Shown here one piece after another: positions 1-6,429 of a DNA stretch of 11,942 bases. The position numbers and the translations under genes are program-made. Source of the stretch: Deltaproteobacteria bacterium. Lineage in GTDB: Bacteria > SAR324 > JACQKK01. Numbering within the stretch: position 1 is the stretch's first letter; the number at the start of each line of letters is the position of its first letter. The stretch is from the NCBI GenBank assembly GCA_029858165.1, contig JAOUFO010000028.1, positions 1 to 11,942 on the forward strand, written 5' to 3'. Under the pieces are notes generated by a model that was not told the origin of the DNA, did not search any database, and saw nothing but the letters and a program-made list of their open reading frames with translations.

Positions 1-132
1 TCCGGCAGGCTTATTTTTGACCGGGAACGGTGGTTCCACCGGATCCTCCACAACGAAACCGCCTACGCCATCCAGCGCCGGTTGCAATGGCGGGGGCTGA
101 CCATGGTCATCATGCCCGCCAGGGTGTCTTAG
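1..132 (+). CDS. 3' end of an unidentified protein, possibly the tail of an APC-type permease (partial)
   Basis: Frame 1 is open from the window edge to a TAG at 130-132 and gives 43 residues ending in MVIMPARVS. The segment is basic and aromatic, with RWFHRILHNETA followed by IQRRLQWRG and a hydrophobic MVIMP. The LHNxTA stretch followed by a short beta-like hydrophobic end resembles, from memory, the C-terminal tails of some APC-superfamily amino acid permeases; this is a weak resemblance and the function is uncertain. No membrane segment is visible in the part present. The stop codon lies exactly on the edge of a dispersed repeat (GCTTTCTTTTTGG starts at its last base), so the repeat may have set or trimmed the C-terminus. 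It could also be any other protein with such a tail. Confidence 0.55.
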   Translation, partial: SGRLIFDRERWFHRILHNETAYAIQRRLQWRGLTMVIMPARVS

Positions 133-247
133 CTTTCTTTTTGGGGGTCCTGTCCAGCGGCTTCAGCACCGGCACGGGCCTTTGGGCCCTTTGGGCCGGG
201 CTTGCGCCGCCTTTCTTTTGGATCCTGTCCAGCGGCTTCAGCACCGC
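132..247 (-). repeat. Dispersed repeat block A1 (76-bp class, reverse orientation)
   Basis: Read on the - strand, this block has the unit signature AAAAGAAAGGC (rc of about 211-221), a GC-rich middle, and an end rich in GTGCTGAAGCCGCTGGACAG. A 24-bp stretch is exactly repeated at 148-171 and 223-246, a period of 75 bp. The unit closely matches the 76-bp unit at 8994-9069, including the GGCCCGTGCCGGTGCTGAAG stretch. The left edge coincides with the stop codon of the preceding gene. No credible protein is encoded. Function is unknown. Confidence 0.85.
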
Positions 248-248
248 A

Positions 249-452
249 AAAACAGCCCTCTCCCCCCGCTTCGCGCGCCCCCTCCCCACACAAGGAGGGG
301 GCAATAACCCTCTACATTCAAATATATTCAACCAACCGGAATGCCGCAAAACAACAAGCCGAATGGATGAGACTCTCCTCAACCAGCACACCCCGCCCCT
401 CCCTGGATGGGGAGGGGCAGGTCGCATTAAGCGACCGGGGAGAGGGGGTTTT
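249..452. mobile_element. MITE-like inverted-repeat element, about 200 bp, non-coding
   Basis: The two ends are inverted copies: AAAACAGCCCTCTCCCC at 249-265 against the reverse complement of 437-452, with one base gap and one mismatch. Each arm carries a strong hairpin: 277-285 with 294-302 (9 bp, loop 286-293) and 395-403 with 410-418 (9 bp, loop 404-409). A third perfect hairpin, GGTCGC-attaa-GCGACC, lies at 420-436. The centre (about 303-390) is AT-richer and has no gene. The element lies between repeat blocks A1 and A2, which share orientation, so it may have inserted into one array. No clear target-site duplication and no transposase were seen. Alternatively it is a pair of structured RNA or REP-like elements. 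Confidence 0.6.
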
Positions 453-455
453 CAA

Positions 456-565
456 GCTGGCCGGTTGCATTTCTTTTTGGCCCTGTCCAGCAACCGGCAC
501 AGCCCAGCGTTGTGTCGCCTGGCGGCTCCAAACGCCGGGGGCTGGCCGGTTGCATTTCTTTTTGG
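456..565 (-). repeat. Dispersed repeat block A2 (85-bp class, reverse orientation)
   Basis: A 25-bp sequence ending in TTGCATTTCTTTTTGG is exactly repeated at 456-480 and 541-565, a period of 85 bp. Read on the - strand, the 85-bp unit has the AAAAGAAATGC start, then GGCGTTTGGAGCCG and GGCGACACAACGCTGGGCTG. It matches the 85-bp unit at 8909-8993 almost throughout, with the same orientation relation to the start motif. It belongs to the same family as blocks A1, B and C. From 566 to 659 I see only a candidate promoter and a C/T-rich leader. Confidence 0.85.
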
Positions 566-590
566 CTTCCTTGGGAAAAAAGGCCATAAT
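562..590 (+). promoter_or_regulatory. Candidate sigma-70-type promoter for kdsA
   Basis: TTGGCT at 562-567 and CATAAT at 585-590 are separated by 17 bp, matching 4 of 6 and 5 of 6 consensus bases. The implied start is about 60 nt before the kdsA ATG at 660. Most of the -35 hexamer lies in the terminal TTTTTGG of repeat block A2, so the repeat may supply part of the promoter. Pattern match only. Confidence 0.35.
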
Positions 591-659
591 ACCCCATTGC
601 CCGGCTGATGGACGGCTGGATTTCCCCAACTTTTTCCACACCGCCCCTTTTTTATCCTC

Positions 660-1493
660 ATGACCGCCGACATTTTCTCTCTTAAATCCTTTTACAAACA
701 AACACTGCCGCTGTTTGTGCTGGCCGGGCCGGATGTGATTGAGGATTCCGTCCGTCCGGGGCAAACCCTGGCTTTCGCCCGGCGGTTAAAGCAGATCACC
801 GATCAGGCCGGTGTGCCGTTTGCTTTCAAGGTCTCGTTTGACAAAGCCAACCGCACCTCCCGGGAGGGGTTCCGGGGGCCGGGGCTGGCCGGGGCGTTGG
901 ACCTGTTCCGCCAGATCAAACAGGAGACGGGGGTGGCCCTGCTGTCGGATGTTCACCGGTTTGAGGAAATCGGCCCCGCGGCGGAAGTGCTGGATATTCT
1001 TCAGATTCCGGCGTTTTTATCCCGCCAGACCGACATGCTGGTGGAGGTGGCCAAAACCGGGCGGATTGTAAACTGGAAAAAGGGGCAGTTTATTTCCCCC
1101 CGGGATGCGGAACATGCGGTAAACAAAATGGCGGAAACCGGCAACGAGCGGCTGATTCTCACCGAGCGGGGCACCACCTTTGGTTACAACAATCTGGTGG
1201 TGGATATGCGTGCGTTCCCCATCATGGCCCAGTATGGGTATCCCACGGTGATAGACGCCACCCATTCCATCCAACTGCCCAGCGGGGGGGGCGGCAAATC
1301 CGCCGGGGAGCGCCAGTATGTGGCCACCATGGCCCGGGCCGCCGTGGCCGCCGGAGCCGCGGGGGTGTTTATGGAAACCCACGAAGACCCGGAAATCGCC
1401 CTGTGTGACGGCCCCAATATGATTTATATGGACCAGGTGGCCGCCCTGTTGGCCCAACTGAAGGCCATACATCAGATTGTCCATTCAGGCTGA
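660..1493 (+). CDS. kdsA: 3-deoxy-8-phosphooctulonate synthase (Kdo-8-phosphate synthase)
   Basis: KdsA condenses phosphoenolpyruvate with arabinose 5-phosphate to give Kdo 8-phosphate, the precursor of the inner LPS sugar, in the cytoplasm. The 277-residue length is normal. The family motifs occur in order: LAGPDVIED (21-29), KVSFDKANR (57-65), FRGPG (71-75), LQIPAFLSRQTD (114-125), KKGQF (140-144), ERGTTFGYNNLVVDMR (169-184), DATHSIQLPSGGG (199-211), FMETHEDPEIALCDGPN (237-253). The positions expected to bind metal in metal-dependent members, H202, E239 and D250, are present. The fourth position, Cys in metal-dependent and Asn in metal-independent enzymes, is Asp25 here. The ATG at 660 has no evident Shine-Dalgarno and follows a C/T-rich leader. 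A G8 run lies at about 1284-1291. The next gene, kdsD, makes the substrate. Family assignment is very secure. Confidence 0.96.
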   Translation: MTADIFSLKSFYKQTLPLFVLAGPDVIEDSVRPGQTLAFARRLKQITDQAGVPFAFKVSFDKANRTSREGFRGPGLAGALDLFRQIKQETGVALLSDVHRFEEIGPAAEVLDILQIPAFLSRQTDMLVEVAKTGRIVNWKKGQFISPRDAEHAVNKMAETGNERLILTERGTTFGYNNLVVDMRAFPIMAQYGYPTVIDATHSIQLPSGGGGKSAGERQYVATMARAAVAAGAAGVFMETHEDPEIALCDGPNMIYMDQVAALLAQLKAIHQIVHSG

Positions 1494-1501
1494 CGGCCCT
1501 A

Positions 1502-1549
1502 TTGGAACCACTGCCCTTTGGAACCATTGCCTTTTGGACCCTTGCATTT
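1502..1549 (+). repeat. Three tandem 16-bp imperfect repeats
   Basis: Within the 155-bp kdsA-kdsD gap the sequence reads as three adjacent 16-bp copies: TTGGAACCACTGCCCT (1502), TTGGAACCATTGCCTT (1518) and TTGGACCCTTGCATTT (1534). The first two differ at two bases and the third is more degenerate. There is no coding potential. It could be an operator array or simple slippage product. Confidence 0.65.
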
Positions 1550-1648
1550 AGAAATCCTTGGCCCCCCGGCCGGACCCCTGGTGTTCAACCGGGCACCGGA
1601 CAATCCCGCTTTCCGTCCATCACCCGAAAACCGTCCTTTTGAATCCCC

Positions 1649-2620
1649 ATGAGTGATATTTTAAAAACTGCCCGTCAAACCCTGGAAATTGAAATTGAAG
1701 GGCTGCGGGGATTGATCCCCCGCCTGGGGGAGCCGTTTGAAAAAGCGGCCCGGATGATGTTTGCCTGCACCGGACGGGTGGCGGTGTCCGGCATCGGCAA
1801 AAGCGGCCATGTATCCCGCAAAATCGCCGCCACCCTGGCCTCCACCGGCACCCCCGCCTTCTTTTTGCACCCGGCGGAGGCCCTGCACGGGGACCTGGGA
1901 ATGGTCACCCGCCAGGATGTGGTGCTGGCCCTTTCCAACTCCGGCCAGACCGAAGAACTGGTGCGGCTGCTGGCCCCTTTGCGGCGGATAGGGGTGCCCA
2001 TCATTTCCATGACGGGCAATCCGGCATCCGAGCTGGCCCGCCGCGCCGAAATCCACCTGGATGTATCCGTGGCCAAAGAGGCCTGCCCTTTGGGGCTGGC
2101 CCCCACCGCCTCCACCACCGCCGCCCTGGCCATGGGGGATACCCTGGCGGTGGCCCTGCTGAACATGCGCAACTTCAGGGAGGAGGATTTCGCTCTGTTC
2201 CACCCCGGAGGCTCCCTGGGCAAAAAGCTGGTGACCACCGTGGCGGACCTGATGGAAACCGGCAACCGCCTGCCGGTGGTGCGGGAAACCGACCCTTTAA
2301 GCGAGGTCATCCCGGTGATGCTGGACAAAAATTACGGGATCACCGCGGTGGTGGACGGGAATGGACAATTGACCGGGGTGTTCTCCCTGGGGGACCTCAC
2401 CCGGATGCACCTGAAGGACCCCTCCCTGGGTTTTTTACACAAATCGGTCACCGATTTCATGACCCGCACCCCCCGCACCATTTCACCGGACGCCCTGGCC
2501 GCCGCGGCGCTTAACATCATGGAAACCCTGAAAATCCGGGCGCTGATCGCCGTGGACCCACACAACCGCCCGGCGGGAATCATCGGCCTGTATGAAGTGC
2601 TGAAGGCCATAGATTACTAG
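1649..2620 (+). CDS. kdsD: Arabinose-5-phosphate isomerase (SIS domain plus two CBS domains)
   Basis: This enzyme interconverts ribulose 5-phosphate and arabinose 5-phosphate, the first committed step to Kdo. The 323-residue length fits the KdsD/KpsF family. The N-terminal SIS domain (about 30-165) has SGIGKSGHVSRKIAATLAST (47-66), FFLHPAEALHGDLGM (71-85) and SNSGQTEEL (96-104), followed by FHPGGSLGKKL (184-194), with His185 at the position expected for the catalytic histidine. Two CBS domains follow at about 200-258 and 266-323. The ATG at 1649 lacks a clear Shine-Dalgarno. Its position between kdsA and lpxD supports the housekeeping LPS role rather than a capsule-specific KpsF or the paralogue GutQ. 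lpxD follows after 25 nt and is probably co-transcribed. Confidence 0.95.
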   Translation: MSDILKTARQTLEIEIEGLRGLIPRLGEPFEKAARMMFACTGRVAVSGIGKSGHVSRKIAATLASTGTPAFFLHPAEALHGDLGMVTRQDVVLALSNSGQTEELVRLLAPLRRIGVPIISMTGNPASELARRAEIHLDVSVAKEACPLGLAPTASTTAALAMGDTLAVALLNMRNFREEDFALFHPGGSLGKKLVTTVADLMETGNRLPVVRETDPLSEVIPVMLDKNYGITAVVDGNGQLTGVFSLGDLTRMHLKDPSLGFLHKSVTDFMTRTPRTISPDALAAAALNIMETLKIRALIAVDPHNRPAGIIGLYEVLKAIDY

Positions 2621-2635
2621 CCCGCCCCCCTTTTT

Positions 2636-2640
2636 GGAGG
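2636..2640 (+). promoter_or_regulatory. Strong ribosome binding site of lpxD
   Basis: GGAGG lies 5 nt before the ATG at 2646, in the short kdsD-lpxD gap. It fixes the lpxD start and contrasts with kdsA and kdsD, which show no such site. Confidence 0.75.
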
Positions 2641-2645
2641 CTTGA

Positions 2646-3662
2646 ATGAAAGTTTCTGACCTGGCCCAAAAGGCCAACCTGCCCTACGAGGGGGACGGCG
2701 CCCTGGAAGTCACCCGCATCCGGGGGTTGGCCCAGGCCGGGCCGGACCATCTCAGTTTCATCACCCATCCCAAGGGGGCGGCCCAGGCTTTACAAAGTGA
2801 CGCCAGGGTGCTGGTGGCTCCGCCGGGGGTGTCCCTGCCGGGCAAAACCGTGCTGCGGGCCGAAAACCCCCGACTGGCCATTGTAACCCTTACCCCGTTG
2901 CTCCATCCGCCCCACACCCCCCTGCCCGGAATCCACCCTTCTGCGGTGGTGGACCCCGGCGCCTCGGTGGACCCCACCGCATCCATCGGCCCCTGTGTGG
3001 TGGTGGAACACGGCGCAGCCGTCGGCCCTGGAACCATCCTGATGGCCGGGGTGTTTTTGGGGCAGGGGGCCGCCATCGGGTATGGCTGCCTGATTCATCC
3101 CAACGTCACCATCGGGTGGGATTGCCGGGTGGGGGACCGGGTCATCATCCACGCCGGAACCGTGCTGGGGTCCGATGGTTACGGCTACCTGCAACAAGAT
3201 GGCCGCCATCTGAAAATTCCCCAGGTGGGGATTGTGGTGGTGGAGGATGATGTGGAAATCGGAGCCTGCAACACCATAGACCGGGCCGCCTACGACATCA
3301 CCCGCATCGGCAAAGGGACCAAAACCGACAACCTGGTCCACATCGCCCACAATGTGGTTGTGGGGGAACATTCCCTGTTGCTGGGGCAGGTGGGCATTGC
3401 GGGAAGCACCATCCTGGGGCCGGGGTTTGTCATATCCGGCCAATCCGGGGTGGCGGACCACATCACCGCCCCGGAAAAAGTGACCGTAGGCCCCAAATCC
3501 CTGCTGACCCGCAACCCAAAATCCGGCGAGGTGTACTATGGCTACCCGGCCCGCCCGGTGAAAGACTGGCAAAAATCTGTGGCCCATTTCAACAGCCTGG
3601 GTAAACTGGTGGAAAAAATAAACGCCTTGGCGGCAAGCCTCAACAGAAAAAAAACTGATTGA
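2646..3662 (+). CDS. lpxD: UDP-3-O-acylglucosamine N-acyltransferase
   Basis: LpxD transfers a hydroxyacyl chain from acyl-ACP to the 2-amino group of UDP-3-O-acylglucosamine, the third step of lipid A synthesis. The 338 residues match the family. An N-terminal uridine-binding domain (about 1-95, with LSFITHPK at 36-43) is followed by a left-handed beta-helix of hexapeptide repeats (about 96-285), such as IHPSAVVDPGASVDPTASIG (96-115). GSDGYGY (175-181) and VHIAHNVVVGEH (231-242) are typical; His235 is the expected catalytic base. The C-terminal helical part (305-330) should form the trimer bundle. lpxA, fabZ and bamA, frequent neighbours of lpxD elsewhere, are not in this window; here it follows the Kdo precursor genes. 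Confidence 0.96.
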   Translation: MKVSDLAQKANLPYEGDGALEVTRIRGLAQAGPDHLSFITHPKGAAQALQSDARVLVAPPGVSLPGKTVLRAENPRLAIVTLTPLLHPPHTPLPGIHPSAVVDPGASVDPTASIGPCVVVEHGAAVGPGTILMAGVFLGQGAAIGYGCLIHPNVTIGWDCRVGDRVIIHAGTVLGSDGYGYLQQDGRHLKIPQVGIVVVEDDVEIGACNTIDRAAYDITRIGKGTKTDNLVHIAHNVVVGEHSLLLGQVGIAGSTILGPGFVISGQSGVADHITAPEKVTVGPKSLLTRNPKSGEVYYGYPARPVKDWQKSVAHFNSLGKLVEKINALAASLNRKKTD

Positions 3663-3761
3663 AAATGGGCAGGCTGAGGGACAATTGAATTTTTGGGCCA
3701 CCGCCCCGCATCCGGCAAGGGAGATCCATTTTTTGGCCCAACCTGCGCTTTTGGTACACGT

Positions 3762-3790
3762 TTCACCTGACGGGCAAACATGTGTATGAT
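3762..3790 (+). promoter_or_regulatory. Candidate promoter for the DUF599 gene
   Basis: TTCACC (3762-3767) and TATGAT (3785-3790) are spaced by 17 bp, matching 4 of 6 and 5 of 6 of the sigma-70 consensus. The ATG is about 57 nt further on. The 184-bp gap after lpxD allows a separate transcript. Pattern match only. Confidence 0.35.
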
Positions 3791-3846
3791 GGGGATCAGG
3801 ATTTTAGAACCGTTACCAGCTTTCAAGGAGTCAGGATTCCGCACTT

Positions 3847-4500
3847 ATGACAAATTACGATTATCTGGTGCTGGCTTTTTTTGTGTTCCAATACCTGGGA
3901 TACCAGTTGATTTACCTGTGGGTGTATGATTCCGAGTGGTTCACCACCAGGGAAAAGGTGTTGTTCCACTACCGGGAGCGTTGGTTCCGGGGGGTGATCA
4001 AAGACAACAATCTGATTTTGGCCATTCAAACCATCCGCAACCTGGAAATGGTCACCACCTTTCTGGGGTCCATCACCATGCTGATGGTGGGGTGGATCGT
4101 TTCGTTGTTCATCAACACCCCTGAATGGCTGACCACTTTGTCCAAAGGGGATTACCAACTGTTTTTTGATACCCACCCCCTGGCGGTAAAGCTGTTGGTG
4201 ACTTTGATTTTGTGGCTGGTTGCCTTTTTCAATTTTATTATTTCCCTGCGGATCACCTTTAACATGAATTATGTGCTGGCCTCCCCCGTCACCGAGGAAG
4301 AGGACCTGTCGTTTCAGTTTGACCAGATTCAACGCCAGATACGGTATTTTTTCATTGGGATTCGCGCGATATACTTCAGCATCGCCCCCCTGATGTGGCT
4401 GATTGACACCAATCTGTTTTTGTTTACCTCGCTGATGGCCACGGTGCTATCGTTCCGTTCAGATTTTATGCGCAACAGACACAACTCCATTATCGGCTGA
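3847..4500 (+). CDS. DUF599-type integral membrane protein of unknown function
   Basis: The 217-residue protein has four likely membrane segments: about 6-26, 68-89, 112-135 and 168-203 (the last long, possibly two). Between the first two lies a basic, aromatic stretch ending in the motif LAIQTIRNLEMVTTFLGS (58-75). IQTIRN followed by a small-residue helix, and the later FFIGIRAIYFSIAPLMW (168-184), are what I associate with the DUF599 family. No function has been established for that family to my knowledge. There is no cleavable signal peptide. AGGA about 10 nt before the ATG is the best ribosome site, with a stronger AAGGAG too far upstream at 16 nt. The gene converges on tsaD with only 28 bp between stop codons. 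Confidence 0.75.
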   Translation: MTNYDYLVLAFFVFQYLGYQLIYLWVYDSEWFTTREKVLFHYRERWFRGVIKDNNLILAIQTIRNLEMVTTFLGSITMLMVGWIVSLFINTPEWLTTLSKGDYQLFFDTHPLAVKLLVTLILWLVAFFNFIISLRITFNMNYVLASPVTEEEDLSFQFDQIQRQIRYFFIGIRAIYFSIAPLMWLIDTNLFLFTSLMATVLSFRSDFMRNRHNSIIG

Positions 4501-4531
4501 CGCCGCCCCCGGCCAAGGAACGGCGGTGTCA
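4498..4531. terminator. Hairpin shared by two convergent stop codons, possible bidirectional terminator
   Basis: TGACGCCGCC at 4498-4507 pairs with GGCGGTGTCA at 4522-4531, 10 bp including one G-U pair, with a 14-nt loop. The stem contains both the stop codon of the DUF599 gene (4498-4500) and that of tsaD (4529-4531). Neither strand has a following T-run, so this is not a classical intrinsic terminator; it may protect the 3' ends or act with Rho. Confidence 0.45.
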
Positions 4532-5668
4532 GGTCATCAGGTTGGCATAGCCGTCCAGGGTCAACCCGTCGGTCAGTCCCCGCTCATAGCGGTAAGCCGC
4601 CAGACAGGCCACCATGGCGGCGTTGTCGGTACACAAAGGGGGGGGCGGCATGTACAGGGTGACCCCCGCTTTTTTACACCCCTCCTCAAAGGCCTGACGC
4701 AGCTTGCCACTGGCGGTCAACCCTCCCGAAAGGGTGATGGCCGGGGTTTTGTGCAATTTGGCGGCCCGCAGGGTTTTGGCCACCAGCACATCGGCCACCG
4801 CCTGAAAAAAGGCGGCCAAAGCAGGCCCTTCTTTGATTTCCCCGTTTTGCAGTTCCTCCCGATGGTCCCGGATAAAATAAAACATGGCGGTTTTCAGGCC
4901 GCTGAAGGAAAAATCCAGCCCCGGGTCCCCCAGCATGGGGCGGGGAAAGGGATGGGGATGGGGGGCGTGGGCCATCGCCAGCCGGTCCACCACCGGCCCC
5001 CCCGGCATCGGGTGGCCGAACATTTTGGCCGCCTTGTCCACACATTCCCCGGCGGCGTCATCTATGGAGCGGCCCACGATGGTCCAGTCAAAATGGTCCC
5101 GCTGAAGAATCAGCAGGGTATGACCCCCGGCGGCCACCAGATGCATCAAAGGGAAAGGCAGCTCACCATGGACCAGAAAATTGGCATACGGGTGGGCCTC
5201 AATATGGTTGATGCCGATCAAAGGCTTTGTCAGCAGATAGGCCATGGATTTGGCCACGGTCATTCCCACCAGAATGGCCCCCAGCAGCCCCGGCTGATTG
5301 GAAACGGCCACATAATCCAGATCGCCGAACCCCACCCCCCCCTGGTTGAGCGCCTTGCCGATTAGGGGGTGGATGGCCTCCAGATGTTTGCGGGAGGCCC
5401 GCTCCGGCACCACTCCGCCAAATTCCTCATGGTCCGCGTACTGCGAAAGAGTCAGGTTGGCCAGCACCTCCCGCCTGCCTTTCAGGATGGCGACAGAGGT
5501 GTCATCAAAGGTGGTGTCTATGGCCAGCCCGATGGGTTGGTTGGAGGAACAAGCCCCCATGGGCGTATCTGCCCCGCCGTGTGCAACGGTTTCGTTGCGG
5601 GGTGCCGGATTGGAAGAGGAACCCTTTTTTTTAGGGCTGTGTTTTTTTTGGGGGGTCATGGTGTCCAT
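4529..5668 (-). CDS. tsaD: tRNA N6-adenosine threonylcarbamoyltransferase TsaD, with N-terminal extension
   Basis: TsaD transfers threonylcarbamoyl from TC-AMP to A37 of ANN-decoding tRNAs, with TsaB and TsaE. Numbered from the ATG at 5668 (379 residues), the core starts near 46 with LAIDTTFDDTS. HEEFGGVVPERASRKH is at 80-95, the metal-binding HIEAH at 155-159, GGHTLL at 181-186, FSFSGLKTA at 253-261, LSGGLTASGKLR at 313-324 and CTDNAAM (Asp348) at 346-352. TsaD is normally about 340 residues, so about 40 extra Lys/Ser/Pro-rich residues precede the core. Starts: 5668 has GAGG 10 nt upstream and overlaps tsaB by 13 nt; 5659 forms an ATGA overlap with the tsaB stop; 5560 would give a normal 343-residue protein, preceded by a 6-bp hairpin (5583-5598). 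The extension's DNA holds two A8 runs. Function is secure, the start is not. Confidence 0.93.
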   Translation of the reverse strand: MDTMTPQKKHSPKKKGSSSNPAPRNETVAHGGADTPMGACSSNQPIGLAIDTTFDDTSVAILKGRREVLANLTLSQYADHEEFGGVVPERASRKHLEAIHPLIGKALNQGGVGFGDLDYVAVSNQPGLLGAILVGMTVAKSMAYLLTKPLIGINHIEAHPYANFLVHGELPFPLMHLVAAGGHTLLILQRDHFDWTIVGRSIDDAAGECVDKAAKMFGHPMPGGPVVDRLAMAHAPHPHPFPRPMLGDPGLDFSFSGLKTAMFYFIRDHREELQNGEIKEGPALAAFFQAVADVLVAKTLRAAKLHKTPAITLSGGLTASGKLRQAFEEGCKKAGVTLYMPPPPLCTDNAAMVACLAAYRYERGLTDGLTLDGYANLMT

Positions 5669-6369
5669 TTGCGGATAGCCTCGCTTTTTAAATAAATCGG
5701 CCGGGGGGGAGGGATCGGCCCTTTCCGGCTGTGCCAGCGGGCCAGCCCCGCCTCCAGCAGCCGCAAGCCATCCGGGAATGGATGGCGCAAAGCCCGCTGG
5801 GGAAATCCGTTCAATATCCCGGTTTGATCGGGGCTGAGCATATCCGGGAACAAGGACCGCCACACCACAGGTTCCTGGCCGATCAGGTCCCCCAGGTTTT
5901 CTATCAGTTCCATCTGGATGTTTCCCGCCGGAATCAGTTCCTCCCCCTGCCAGCGGTAAGCGGCCTGATACACCTCATCCCGGGTGCAATGAAGCAGGGC
6001 GTGGAACAACCCCTCCGTCGGCTGGGTCTGACCGGCCAGCAGACACAGGGTATCCACCCCGATCACCGGCACCCCCAGCACCTGCCCGAAGCTCAAGGCC
6101 GCCCCCATGCCCATGCGGGTTCCGGTAAAGGAACCCGGCCCGGCGGCCACCACCACCAGGTCAAGCTCTCCCGGGGTCATTTGTGCCCCTTCCAGCAGGG
6201 TGTGAAGTTCCTGAAACAGCCATTGATTGGTTTTGCGTCCGCACAGAGAATAATGGTTCCCCACCGGGATGCCGTTTTTTTGCAAAGCCAGGCTCAAATA
6301 GTCGGAGGTGGTATCTATGGCCACCACATTGGCCGGGGGGTGGGTGTTGGGGAAGAGGTTGCTTGGCAA
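5656..6369 (-). CDS. tsaB: tRNA threonylcarbamoyladenosine biosynthesis protein TsaB
   Basis: TsaB is the non-catalytic ASKHA-fold partner that binds TsaD and TsaE in the t6A complex. The 237-residue protein has VVAIDTTSDYLSLAL (15-29), HTLLEGAQMTPGELDLVVVA (56-75) and the characteristic AAGPGSFTGTRMGMGAALSF (75-94), followed by GVDTLCLLA. The only in-frame start upstream of the core is TTG at 6369 (ttg cca agc), because no ATG is available; GTG at 6327 (Val15) is a shorter alternative that would begin directly at the core strand. No convincing Shine-Dalgarno is seen at either. The stop overlaps the tsaD start region (ATGA at 5656-5659), indicating translational coupling. Identity is secure, the start is uncertain. 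Confidence 0.92.
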   Translation of the reverse strand: MPSNLFPNTHPPANVVAIDTTSDYLSLALQKNGIPVGNHYSLCGRKTNQWLFQELHTLLEGAQMTPGELDLVVVAAGPGSFTGTRMGMGAALSFGQVLGVPVIGVDTLCLLAGQTQPTEGLFHALLHCTRDEVYQAAYRWQGEELIPAGNIQMELIENLGDLIGQEPVVWRSLFPDMLSPDQTGILNGFPQRALRHPFPDGLRLLEAGLARWHSRKGPIPPPRPIYLKSEAIRKWTP

Positions 6370-6429
6370 GGGGGTTCCGGCGGTACGGGTGAAAGAATAT
6401 CCGGTGGGCCAAAGGGTACGGATCCGGGT

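Noticed and set aside
132..565. CRISPR array
   Set aside because: Repeat units are 75-86 bp, directly adjacent without unique spacers of constant length, and no cas genes are present.
30..608. Long + strand open frame (192 codons) across the left intergenic region
   Set aside because: It runs through repeat blocks and the inverted-repeat element; the peptide is low-complexity and follows the repeat period, and it ignores the stop of the upstream gene.
3690..3750. Inverted TTGGGCC/GGCCCAA pair after lpxD as a terminator
   Set aside because: The arms are about 40 nt apart and no T-run follows; not convincing.
4526..5365. Long + strand ORF antisense to tsaD
   Set aside because: It is a shadow of the clearly conserved TsaD frame; its Gly/His/Gln-rich peptide is typical of antisense reading in GC-rich DNA. 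The same holds for ORFs antisense to kdsA, kdsD, lpxD, tsaB and trkA.
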